Shown: piece after piece, positions 15,048-24,100 of the stretch | Layout of the letters: each line of letters opens with the position of its first letter | Position numbering within the stretch: the first letter of the stretch is position 1 | Source: JADCGM01 sp943368345 | GTDB taxonomy: Bacteria; Pseudomonadota; Alphaproteobacteria; Sphingomonadales; Sphingomonadaceae | Reading direction: 5' to 3' | Length of the DNA: 64,000 bases | Assembly (NCBI GenBank): GCA_943368345.1 | Contig: CALRKY020000002.1 | Span: 67,741-131,740, forward strand | Made by a program: the position numbers and the translations under genes | Notes under the pieces: model-generated | Seen by the model: only the letters and a program-made list of their open reading frames with translations | The model's database searches: none | What the model was told of the DNA's origin: nothing

Positions 15048-17498
15048 ATGTCAAAGGTTCGTATAGCAATTGTCGGATCAGGTCCGGCGGGCATGAGTGC
15101 CGCAGCACGCGCTGCCGTGCTGGGCCTTTCCCATGTCCTTCTCGAAAAAACCGATCACCTCTCCGACACCATCTACAAATATCAGCGCGGCAAGCATGTC
15201 ATGGCGACGCCGGCGCAGCTGGTATTGCGCAGCGACGCGGATTTCGGGGCCGGCAAACGCGAGGCGATTCTCGAACAATGGTCCGCCGATACCAAAAAGG
15301 CAGGCGTCAACGTCCGCTACAAGTCGGAGGTCAAATCGATCACCGGCTCGATTGGCAATTTCGAGATCACGCTGACATCCGGCGATGTGGTGCAGGCGGA
15401 AACCATCGTCATGGCGATTGGCACACAGGGCAACCCGAACCTGATGCGCTGCGACGGTGCGAATGAACCGCATGTCCAGTATCAGCTCAATGACCCGGCG
15501 GAATATGTCGACGAGCATATCTTTGTCGTCGGCGGCGGCGATGCCGGCATCGAAAATGCCCTTGGTCTCGCGGCCGACCCAGAACAGCGCAACACCGTCA
15601 CCCTGCTGAACCGGTCAGCGGACTTCGCGAAATCCAAGGACGCCAACACCAAGGCACTACTGGCGGCGCAGACGGCGGGCCGCGTCAACGTCCTGCTCGA
15701 ATCAAGCCCGGTCCGCATCGAACGCGACATGATCGTGGTTGATACCCGGGAGGGCGAGGTTCGCCTTCCCTGCAACCGGGTCATCGCTCGCATGGGGTCA
15801 GCGGCCCCTCGCAAATTCGTCGAAGCCTGCGGGATCCAGTTCACCAGCGAGGACCGGGAAGCCTATCCGCAACTGTCACCGGTGTTCGAGACGACGGCCC
15901 CGGGCATTTATGCGATCGGGGCGCTCGCTGGATATCCGCTGATCAAGCACTGCATGAACCAGGGCTATGACGTCGTTGAGTTCATCAACGGCAACAAAGA
16001 CCTGAAACCGGCCGACGAACCTATTCTGGAGGCAAAGCTCAAGGGACTGCCGGGCAAGCGCTCCGTGACGGAATGGCTGGAATTCCTGCGGACGCAGGTT
16101 TCCATTCTGAATGACATGTCGCCGCTGCAGATGCGGGAGTTTTTGCTCGATTCCGAGGTCCGCGCCTACAAAAAGGGCGAGCCGGTCTTCATGCGCAATG
16201 ACATCGGGTCGTCGCTGTTCGGGATCGCTGACGGCATGGTGCATGTCGAAATCAATCCGAATGACCCCAGTATGGTTGTGCCCATTCCGTCGGGTTCGAT
16301 TTTCGGTGAGGTCGGCCTGATTTCTGGTCGTCGTCGCGGTGCCACCATTCGGGCAGCCGTCGATGCGATCTGCGTTGAAGTCTCCCGCACCGCCGCTCTG
16401 AAGCTCATGGGGTCGGTCCCCAGCGCCAAACGGACGATCAACCGCATCACGACGGAGCGACTGCTGCTCCAGATTTTCAAGTCCGGCTTGAACCCGGCCG
16501 ATCTGGTTGAGGTGCTGGAAAGCGCTGAAACCAAGCGGATCAGCGCTGGGCAGTCAGTGGTCACGGAAGGCGATGAGGGGAATGATATTTTCATCATCCG
16601 TTCCGGCTCAATGGTGGTTGAAAAAAATATCGGCGGGAAACCGATCTTCATGCGCTATCTGCCTGCCGGCACCTACATCGGGGAAATGGCTTTGCTCGAT
16701 GGTGGGCGGAGAACCGCGACAGTGCGGGCGGCGGTCAAGTCTGAAGTGGTCCAGATCAACGGTGATGCCTTTGCCCGTGTGATTGCCGCCAAACCGCAAC
16801 TCGAAGCCAATATCCGGGCCGAAATGGCCGCCCGGCGCGAACTGAACAGCTTTATCGAAACCAAGAAGGAAAGCTTCGGCAGTGCGGTCGACATGTATTC
16901 GTCGGTTGCCAATTTCTTGGTTGAAAACGGCGTCGGCGAAGCAACAGACGTTTTGCTGATCGACCAGAATCTCTGCGTCGGCTGCGACAATTGCGAAAAA
17001 GCCTGCGCCGATAGTCACGACGGCCTGTCACGCCTCGACCGGGAAGCCGGCAAAGGCTTTGCGCATCTGCACGTGCCAACCTCCTGCCGTCACTGCGAGC
17101 ATCCACATTGCATGGCTGATTGTCCGCCAAATGCCATCCAGCGCGGCGCCGACGGCGAAGTCTTTATCGAAGACAGTTGCATCGGTTGCGGCAATTGCCA
17201 GCGCAACTGCCCCTATGGTGTGATCCGGATGGACAAGGTTCCACCGCCAAAGCCAAGCTTGATGAACTGGCTATTGTTCGGTGCCGGCCCTGGCCCGGGC
17301 GAACCCAACAAGGTCTGGAGCTACAAACAGGCCAAGAAGAGCGGCGTGGAAGTTCCCAAGAAGGCCGTCAAATGCGATATGTGCAAGGGTCAGGATGGCG
17401 GCCCGGCCTGTGTCAGGGCCTGCCCAACGGGCGCTGCCATCCGAGTTTCACCGGAGGCTTTCCTGTCGGTATCCTCCATCTCGACAAAGGCTTACTAG
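15048..17498 (+). CDS. Flavoprotein / double cNMP-binding / 4x[4Fe-4S] ferredoxin fusion oxidoreductase
   Basis: An 816-residue fusion of three modules. Residues 1-315 are a thioredoxin-reductase-like FAD/NAD(P) oxidoreductase with dinucleotide motifs IVGSGPAG (9-16) and VVGGGDAGIENA (160-171); the CxxC pair of true thioredoxin reductases is missing. Residues 355-460 and 480-590 are two cyclic-nucleotide-binding domains; the second has a textbook phosphate cassette (IGEMALLDGGRRTATVRA, 544-561), the first a looser one (FGEVGL...RGATIRA). Residues 640-800 are a DmsB/HybA-like ferredoxin with 16 cysteines in four groups (643, 680, 711 and 776 onward), enough for four [4Fe-4S] clusters. No signal peptide, so cytosolic. 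The start at 15048 (MSKVRIAIVG) removes a non-homologous leader. The heme-b protein gene follows its stop with no gap. Likely role: NAD(P)H oxidation feeding electrons to the membrane, gated by cNMP (inference). Confidence 0.85.
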   Translation: MSKVRIAIVGSGPAGMSAAARAAVLGLSHVLLEKTDHLSDTIYKYQRGKHVMATPAQLVLRSDADFGAGKREAILEQWSADTKKAGVNVRYKSEVKSITGSIGNFEITLTSGDVVQAETIVMAIGTQGNPNLMRCDGANEPHVQYQLNDPAEYVDEHIFVVGGGDAGIENALGLAADPEQRNTVTLLNRSADFAKSKDANTKALLAAQTAGRVNVLLESSPVRIERDMIVVDTREGEVRLPCNRVIARMGSAAPRKFVEACGIQFTSEDREAYPQLSPVFETTAPGIYAIGALAGYPLIKHCMNQGYDVVEFINGNKDLKPADEPILEAKLKGLPGKRSVTEWLEFLRTQVSILNDMSPLQMREFLLDSEVRAYKKGEPVFMRNDIGSSLFGIADGMVHVEINPNDPSMVVPIPSGSIFGEVGLISGRRRGATIRAAVDAICVEVSRTAALKLMGSVPSAKRTINRITTERLLLQIFKSGLNPADLVEVLESAETKRISAGQSVVTEGDEGNDIFIIRSGSMVVEKNIGGKPIFMRYLPAGTYIGEMALLDGGRRTATVRAAVKSEVVQINGDAFARVIAAKPQLEANIRAEMAARRELNSFIETKKESFGSAVDMYSSVANFLVENGVGEATDVLLIDQNLCVGCDNCEKACADSHDGLSRLDREAGKGFAHLHVPTSCRHCEHPHCMADCPPNAIQRGADGEVFIEDSCIGCGNCQRNCPYGVIRMDKVPPPKPSLMNWLLFGAGPGPGEPNKVWSYKQAKKSGVEVPKKAVKCDMCKGQDGGPACVRACPTGAAIRVSPEAFLSVSSISTKAY

Positions 17499-18356
17499 GT
17501 GGCGCGGGTTCGGAATACCAATGCCGCCCATGACGGCTTCCTGCGGCATGACGGCTATTTCTGGCTGAAACTTGCGAGCGCAATCTCCTTGCTCGCCTGG
17601 CTGGCCTATATGCTGATCGATGCCAATCCGCGTCCGAATGGTGGGACGGCCTACGGCTATTTCCTCGGTGTTGTCAGCGTCGGCATCATCCTGTGGCTGA
17701 CCGCGCTTGGCATTCGCAAACGGAATATCAGCCGCAGCAAATATTCTCTGAAGGCCTGGACATCGGCGCATGTCTATCTCGGCCTGTCCTTGATCATCCT
17801 GGCGACCTTGCACACCGGTTTCCAGTTTGGTTGGAACGTTCACACGCTGGCCTATGTGGCGATGATGCTGGTGATCGGGACCGGCGTGTTCGGGATTGTC
17901 GCCTATGCTCGCCTGCCAAAGGCGATGAGCAGCAACCGGGGTGAACTTACGCAGCCTCAGATGCTGATCAACATCGGCGCCATCGACCGGCAGCTTCATG
18001 ATGCAGCGCAGCCGCTTGATCGCCACCATAGCGACATCGTCCGCATGTCGATGGAGGACAGCCCGGTGGGTGGCGGTGTGCTTCGCCGTTTGAAGGGCGA
18101 TCAGGCAAGCTGCGGGACCGCCCGGGCGCTCGCTGCCCTGAGCGAAGAAGTCAAAGCTGCCGGGCCGCTGGCTGACAAGCGGCTGCTCCAGATCGTCGGC
18201 CTGCTGGAGCGTAAATCCGCTGCGCTTGGTGTGGCGCGGCGGCATGTCCGCCTGCGCACACTACTCGAACTTTGGCTCTACATTCACGTGCCAGCAACCT
18301 TTCTGCTGATCGCCGCGCTCGTCGCGCACATCATCAGCGTTTTCTATTACTGGTGA
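17499..18356 (+). CDS. Di-heme b-type membrane electron carrier (ferric-reductase-like)
   Basis: A 285-residue membrane protein that I recognise only by pattern. Membrane segments lie at about residues 22-40, 53-71, 88-107, 114-136 and 257-282, with a hydrophilic loop of about 110 residues before the last. Two histidine pairs, His91/His105 and His263/His277, are each spaced 14 residues within hydrophobic helices. That is the bis-histidine pattern of two stacked b hemes in cytochrome b, NarI and ferric-reductase families. The GTG start follows the stop of the flavoprotein fusion directly, with AAAGG eight bases upstream. Position suggests it takes electrons from the Fe-S fusion and passes them through the membrane to the decaheme protein encoded 7 bases downstream (inference). 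Confidence 0.7.
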   Translation: MARVRNTNAAHDGFLRHDGYFWLKLASAISLLAWLAYMLIDANPRPNGGTAYGYFLGVVSVGIILWLTALGIRKRNISRSKYSLKAWTSAHVYLGLSLIILATLHTGFQFGWNVHTLAYVAMMLVIGTGVFGIVAYARLPKAMSSNRGELTQPQMLINIGAIDRQLHDAAQPLDRHHSDIVRMSMEDSPVGGGVLRRLKGDQASCGTARALAALSEEVKAAGPLADKRLLQIVGLLERKSAALGVARRHVRLRTLLELWLYIHVPATFLLIAALVAHIISVFYYW

Positions 18357-18363
18357 GGCGCAG

Positions 18364-20127
18364 ATGACCTTCATCATCCGGACAATCGGCCAGCGGAGCG
18401 GCGGCGGTGAAATCGTCCGTGAACGCCCGGTTGAGAAAAGTGACGTCCTGATCGGTCGCGGCACCGACTGCGACATGGAGATCGCCGATCTCGCCGTGAT
18501 GCTCAACCACGCCCGGGTTCGCAGAACCGGTAATCACGTTGAAGTCACCGCAGTTGGCGGCATCGATCTGGTGGTCGATGGGAAAACCACAGAGCGGGCC
18601 GAATTCAACGCGGATCGCACGGTGGTGCTATCGCTCGGTGGTCATCAGGTTACCGTTGCTGCAGGTGACGGTGGCGCGACTTTGCTGACGCTCGCCCGCG
18701 TTTCCGCACTGTCCGATGCCGCTGACCCGGTCGACGAACTTCAAGTATTTTCCCTGCTCGGGTCCCGGCTTAGCAAACGTGGCCTGGCCTGGGGCCTGAT
18801 TGCGGTCACTTTGCTGGCGTTTCTGGCGTGGCCGATTGTCTCTGGGTTGATGAGTCCGCCGGTGTCCCCCCTGAAGCCACCGCCGGCCCAACTACAGGCC
18901 GATTCATCCTGGACAAGCGGCCCACTGTCCCAGGCACACGCCAGTCTCTCCAACAAATGTGGAGCCTGTCACCAACAGCCGTTCGTCGCGGTTCGCGATT
19001 CGGCCTGCAAGGCCTGTCATATCGCGGTTCAGGATCACGCGGTTCCGAAACGACTCGCGGCCGCAAACTTTGATTCGTCGCTGACCGGTGCCGCGAAGCG
19101 CGGGATCGCGCACGGTTTCAATCTGCCGGAGGGCAGTTGCACTAGTTGTCACAAGGAACATGAGGGTCACAACGGCGCAGACATGACCAATCCTGCCCTG
19201 TGCATGGATTGCCACCGGGAATTGTCAAAGCGGCTACCGGATACCGAGCTTGGCGATGCCGATGATTTCGGCACCGCTCATCCCGAGTTTCAGCCGAATA
19301 TCATCATTGCACCCGCGCTCGGAGCGCCGGTGACGAAGCGCGTTAAGCTCACGCCGACGACGGCGGAATTCAACGGCCTGAAATTCCCGCACGACATCCA
19401 TTTGCTGGCCGGTGGGTCGGTGACGCGGATGGCCAAGGCCCTGCCCCGCTATGGCAAGTCGCTGGACTGCGCATCCTGCCATACCGAGGATCCGAGCCGC
19501 GCCCGCTTCCAGCCCATCGAGATGGAGCGGGATTGCCTCGCCTGCCACACGCTGGAGATCGGCAAATCAAATGGCGTGGTCCGAACGCTTCGCCACGGCG
19601 ATGCCGCACAAGCCATTGCAGAAATGGAAGATTTCATTCGTGCCAACCCGGGTGCACCACGTCCGCCGATGCTCCGCACCCGCCCGGGTGCCGTTACGCC
19701 CCTGCCCATCTCTGGCACCGCCAACCGGGTCGACAACCGGGTCCGTGCGCTGTTTGAGAATGGCGGCACCTGCTTTGAATGCCATTCGGTGATCCCGCCT
19801 GCGAAGGCAGGATCGTTGAACTTCCAGATCGCGCCGGTCAGCCTGCAATCGCGCTACTTGAAGAACGGCTGGTTCAGCCATGCCGACCATGCGACCGAAA
19901 CCAGCCCTTGCGCGTCCTGCCATATTGCCAGCAAGTCAAAGGACTCATCCGACCTGCTGATCCAGGGCATCAGTTCCTGCCGGGACTGCCATGCCGGCGC
20001 CCATCCGAAGGGCAAGCAGATCGCCTCCGATTGCCAATCCTGCCACAGTTTCCACCCGCAATCGCCAGTTGCGTCCCAGATTCGCGCCGCAAAACAGCCT
20101 GCGGCGATACAGCGCGGCAGGAGTTAG
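18364..20127 (+). CDS. FHA-domain, membrane-anchored decaheme cytochrome c
   Basis: A 587-residue protein with an unusual layout. Residues 1-105 form an FHA-like domain (VLIGRGTDCDMEIADLAVMLNHARV). A single membrane helix spans about 140-163. The rest carries ten CxxCH heme motifs, from CGACH near residue 199 to CQSCH near the C-terminus, several with cytochrome c3-style neighbouring histidines. The FHA part lacks the usual Ser of the SxxH loop (it reads VMLNH), so phosphothreonine binding may be lost. With the helix as anchor, the FHA faces the cytosol and the hemes the periplasm. It is the third gene of the redox unit, 7 bases after the heme-b gene with a GAGG ribosome site. Inferred role: periplasmic electron acceptor of that complex. 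Confidence 0.85.
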   Translation: MTFIIRTIGQRSGGGEIVRERPVEKSDVLIGRGTDCDMEIADLAVMLNHARVRRTGNHVEVTAVGGIDLVVDGKTTERAEFNADRTVVLSLGGHQVTVAAGDGGATLLTLARVSALSDAADPVDELQVFSLLGSRLSKRGLAWGLIAVTLLAFLAWPIVSGLMSPPVSPLKPPPAQLQADSSWTSGPLSQAHASLSNKCGACHQQPFVAVRDSACKACHIAVQDHAVPKRLAAANFDSSLTGAAKRGIAHGFNLPEGSCTSCHKEHEGHNGADMTNPALCMDCHRELSKRLPDTELGDADDFGTAHPEFQPNIIIAPALGAPVTKRVKLTPTTAEFNGLKFPHDIHLLAGGSVTRMAKALPRYGKSLDCASCHTEDPSRARFQPIEMERDCLACHTLEIGKSNGVVRTLRHGDAAQAIAEMEDFIRANPGAPRPPMLRTRPGAVTPLPISGTANRVDNRVRALFENGGTCFECHSVIPPAKAGSLNFQIAPVSLQSRYLKNGWFSHADHATETSPCASCHIASKSKDSSDLLIQGISSCRDCHAGAHPKGKQIASDCQSCHSFHPQSPVASQIRAAKQPAAIQRGRS

Positions 20128-20217
20128 CAAGAATGCTCGCATCTCGTCGTCTATTTGTTACGTAGCTGTTTCAAATGGGCGTTGGTCCCACCACAATAAC
20201 AAGGTGTCACCCGACGC

Positions 20218-21066
20218 ATGCTGATCGCGCAAATCACTGATATCCACATCGGGTTCGAACCGGGGAACCACGAAGAGTTCAATCGCAAGCGGTTGGATGC
20301 AACAATTGATGCCCTGCTTGCCCTGAAGCGGCGTCCGGACATGATGCTGGCGACCGGCGATCTAACCGATCTCGGGACCGAACAATCCTATGAATGGTTG
20401 CTGGAGGGCCTGTCCCGTTGCCCGTGGCCGATCTATCCGATTCCAGGCAATCATGATGTCCGGGAAACCTTCCTGAAGGCGTTTCCCAATACGCCGACGA
20501 ATGATGGCTTCATCCAATATGAGGTCGAAGCCGACGAGCTGCGGATCATCATGCTCGATACGCTGGAGGAAGGGCGTCACGGCGGCTCCTTCTGCGAGCG
20601 GCGGGCGGCTTGGCTCGACGCGCGCCTATCCGAGCAACCCAACCGCCCAACCATGCTGGTCTCCCATCACCCGCCGACCGAAATCGGCATTGCATGGATG
20701 TCGGCTGCCTCGCGCGAACCGTGGGTGCTGCGCTTTGCCGAGGTCGTTGAAAAGCATAAGCAGGTCGTACGGCTCATCGCCGGCCACATCCACCGGCCGA
20801 TCTTCACCAGCTGGGCCGGAACAACATTGTCCGTGACGCCGTCTACTGCGCCGCAGGTGGCGCTGGACCTGCGTCCGATCAATTCGACACCCGACGGCCG
20901 CGACATGATCATCGCTGAACCACCGGCCTATGCGCTCCACGAGTGGACGGACAATATGCTGATCAGCCACATGGGCTATGCCAATGCCGGCCCGGTTCTG
21001 GCGCGCTACAATGACGCGATGCGACCGCTCGTCGAGCACCTGCTGGCGGAGCGCGTGACGGTTTAA
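20218..21066 (+). CDS. CpdA-like class III cyclic nucleotide phosphodiesterase
   Basis: A 282-residue calcineurin-like metallophosphoesterase of the CpdA branch, which hydrolyses cAMP in other proteobacteria. All metal-binding motifs are present: QITDIHIG (Asp, His), ATGDLTD, PGNHDVRETF, SHHPP and AGHIHRP. The N-terminus starts directly at the first strand, as in CpdA, without a signal peptide, so it is cytosolic. The gene lies 90 bases after the FHA-decaheme gene in the same direction. As the first gene of that group has two cNMP-binding domains, a cAMP-controlled unit is plausible, but related enzymes also cleave other phosphodiesters. Confidence 0.82.
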   Translation: MLIAQITDIHIGFEPGNHEEFNRKRLDATIDALLALKRRPDMMLATGDLTDLGTEQSYEWLLEGLSRCPWPIYPIPGNHDVRETFLKAFPNTPTNDGFIQYEVEADELRIIMLDTLEEGRHGGSFCERRAAWLDARLSEQPNRPTMLVSHHPPTEIGIAWMSAASREPWVLRFAEVVEKHKQVVRLIAGHIHRPIFTSWAGTTLSVTPSTAPQVALDLRPINSTPDGRDMIIAEPPAYALHEWTDNMLISHMGYANAGPVLARYNDAMRPLVEHLLAERVTV

Positions 21067-21192
21067 CCGAACTGTCTGACCGCTAGCGATCCCCTGACCT
21101 AGTCTTTCTGAACGAAGTCGAAGAACGAATCCTGCGTGCAGCGGGTGACCTGCGTCCCTCGGCGCAGTTCGACACCGTAAGCATCGGGCGGC

Positions 21193-24100
21193 TTAGGGTT
21201 TCGCTGCCGTTCGGATCGGGACCCAGTCGCGGTTGATGGACCCCGTGTCGCTGACCCGGTAAGGGAAGCCGCTGCGGTTCAGGAAGAAGCGTTCCATTTC
21301 CTGCCGGTTGAATGGTCGCGACCCGACCCGACCGAACACCGCAATCTGCCCGCCGCTTTCATCGACACCGCGGTCACGGTCGAGCCCTTTGGACATCGAC
21401 AGAGCGGGTGATGCCGTCCGTGCGAAGGCGATCAACTCCGGCTTGGGTGCGGGCGAAAAGCCGTAGAAATTCGGCTGGCTCGATGGGCTGGTCAATTGCA
21501 CCACCTTCATCCCATTGCGGCCATCGGCGACATAGGCAAAAGCGGAGGCATTGGTCGACCCGACGATCACATCCTCGGCATCGTTCAGGGCACCGTCTGC
21601 CGTGTAGCGCTGGTAAATCTTCGGCGTCTCGGGATTGCGGACATCGACGATCACTAACCCCTCCTCCTTGGCGGCGACATAGGCATAGGTCCGCGCTACA
21701 TAAATCCGCCGGGCGTCCTTCATCGGGATCAGCGAACCAGCGACAGCCTTCGGGTTGCCGGGCTGGGTGATATCAAAGGTCCGCATGCCTTCGGCATCGC
21801 TCACGAACAGATAGCGGAACTGCACTGCCGTTGCTTTGGCATTGTCCAGCTTAACCACCGACACCAGCTTCGGTTTCAGAGGATCGATCAAATCCAGAGT
21901 GACCAGCCCGGCGTCAGCAGTGATATAGGCCCAGCGTCCGGCAAGCGTGATATGGCGCGCGCCCTTCAGGATACCGTCCTGATTCCAGGTTGCCGCTCGC
22001 TTCAGGAAGTTATTGCGTGGCTCCCCGTCGGCCAACGTGTTGACGTTAACGAGGATGAGCCCTTCGACCGAGTCAGTGATCACCGCATAGCTGTAGATAT
22101 CGAGGAAAGGTTGCTCCTCATTGCTGCGGAAGCCCGGCGTGCCCTTGTTGGCCGCCTCGCCCGCCAGCATTTGCTGGTTGCGCAACGGGCTGATCGGCTG
22201 GTTGGTTGGTAGCGCCACGCAGGTTGCATTGCGTGATCCGACATGGGTGTCATGCCCCAATTCGGAGAATGGACCGGTCAGGATCTTCTCGGACACGCCC
22301 TTGTTGCCGACGCTGGCGATGTCATAGGCGCGGAACCCGCCCTTCCCTTCCGCCACGAACAGATATTCACCACGCATCTGCAGGCAGCGAGCGGCATCGC
22401 CGGTTGATTTGGCAACGTTGCGGATATCCTCGGTCATGTGGGTTTCGCCGGAATATTTCTTTTTCTTGTCAAAGATCTTGCCGCGCACCCAGGTGATCAA
22501 TTCGCGCTTGTTGGTTTCAACATGCGCCTTGAAATAGTCCGGGTAAGCATAGCGGTGCAGGTAGGACCCGAACACGGCCTGCGGCTCGCTGACTTCGGTA
22601 ACGCGGACAGCTTCAAATCCCTTTTGCAGGCCGGTCCAGGCGTAAAGGCCAACGAAATTGATATAGTTGGTCCCCTGCAACATCAGCTGCGCCATGATCG
22701 CATTGTTATCATTGGCTTCTGACAGGTGACAATCGGTGCAGGTTTTGGTTTCCTGCGTGCGAACCGTGTGCGGGAAATGCGGGGCAAAGGCCTGGCTGGA
22801 GAAGCCCGCAGCAGAAACCGGCGGCTGCTGGAAGTAGATCAGTTCGCGGTTGATGTTGGTCGAGGACAGGACCAGCGCCGAGCTTGAGCGGATCGGCGCA
22901 ACAATCGCGCCCTTAGTTGTCTGGTGTTTGCCGAGCTGGAACATGTCATCGCGCGCGACCTGCGGGTTATAGGTCGCGTAGTTGCGGGTCTCTTGCCCCT
23001 CATATTTGTGGCTCTTGGTCTTCCAGTTCGCCTCGATCGGCAAATGGCAACCACCGCAGGATGTCGTCCACGACAGATGGCAACTGAAGCAGGCGATGTT
23101 GCTGTCGTCATGGGCGCGGTCGGCCTTGGCGATGCCGGGGCCAAATTCATATTTGCCGGTTTCCGCGCCGGTGCGGGACATCAGCTTGGCGCGGGCCGCC
23201 TTGGTGTTGAAATCCGGGCTGGCACGATCGACCGAATCCTTGACCAGCGATACCCGCCATTCCAGCTTTGGATCGACAATCGATCGCTGAATCAGGACGC
23301 GGCGTCCGCCATCGTCGATCCATTCAAAGCGGCGTTTACCATCGGGGTTGCGAAGCAGGCTGAGATCAGTTCCGCCCGGACCAGCCGCCGGGCCGGAGGT
23401 CTTGAGCGTCGGCGCGGCATCAACCGTTCCGTGGCAATCCTTGCAGCCGATTTCCACGGCATTAGCGACTTCACCGTGAATGAAGCCATTGCCGTGACTG
23501 TCCTGCGCGAAATGGCAATCGGCGCACTGGAAACCCTTTTCGGCATGGATATCCATCATATGGACGGATTTGCCTGGGTTGGTGCCGATAGGAACGAACT
23601 GCGGCTCACCCTTGCGGCGAAATTTCTCGGGATCGTCGTTGGCGACGATATGGGCGGTGTCGGTCCCATAGGTCGCCATATTGCCACCGGCATCGAGCAG
23701 ATTGCCCTCACGGTCGCGCTTGAAAATGCCGCGGAAATTCCAACCGTGGCCGTGATAGTCGGCGAACTGGGTGTCCTTATTGCCGTCATTCACGTCATAG
23801 ACGTTGCGGACAAATTCCGGATCGGACCATTTGCCGCGAACCGCGGCACCTTCCGGGTTGCGCTCCAGCGTCTCATGCATCTCGGCCGCAGTCGGATACA
23901 TCTGCTTTTCGGGCCACATCCGGGGAGCGTCGGACTCATAGTCCCACATTGTGTAGCCGAGATAGGAATTCAGGAAGATATTCGGCTGGTGCATGTGGCA
24001 GTTCATGCACTGGGAGGTTGGGATCGACCGGGTGAACTCATGTCGGACCGGGTGGCCGCTTTCCTCTTTGGAGATGGTCGGATCGGCGGTCGCGGTCTTG

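Noticed and set aside
15048..17498. True thioredoxin reductase
   Set aside because: The redox CxxC is absent from the flavoprotein part and the chain continues into cNMP and ferredoxin domains.
21101..21192. Possible sphingomonad palindrome (TTTCTGAACGAAGTCGAAGAAC) after the phosphodiesterase gene
   Set aside because: No matching inverted arm could be found nearby; similarity to the known repeat type is only partial. Its GAAC pair is spaced by 9, so it is not an SOS box either.
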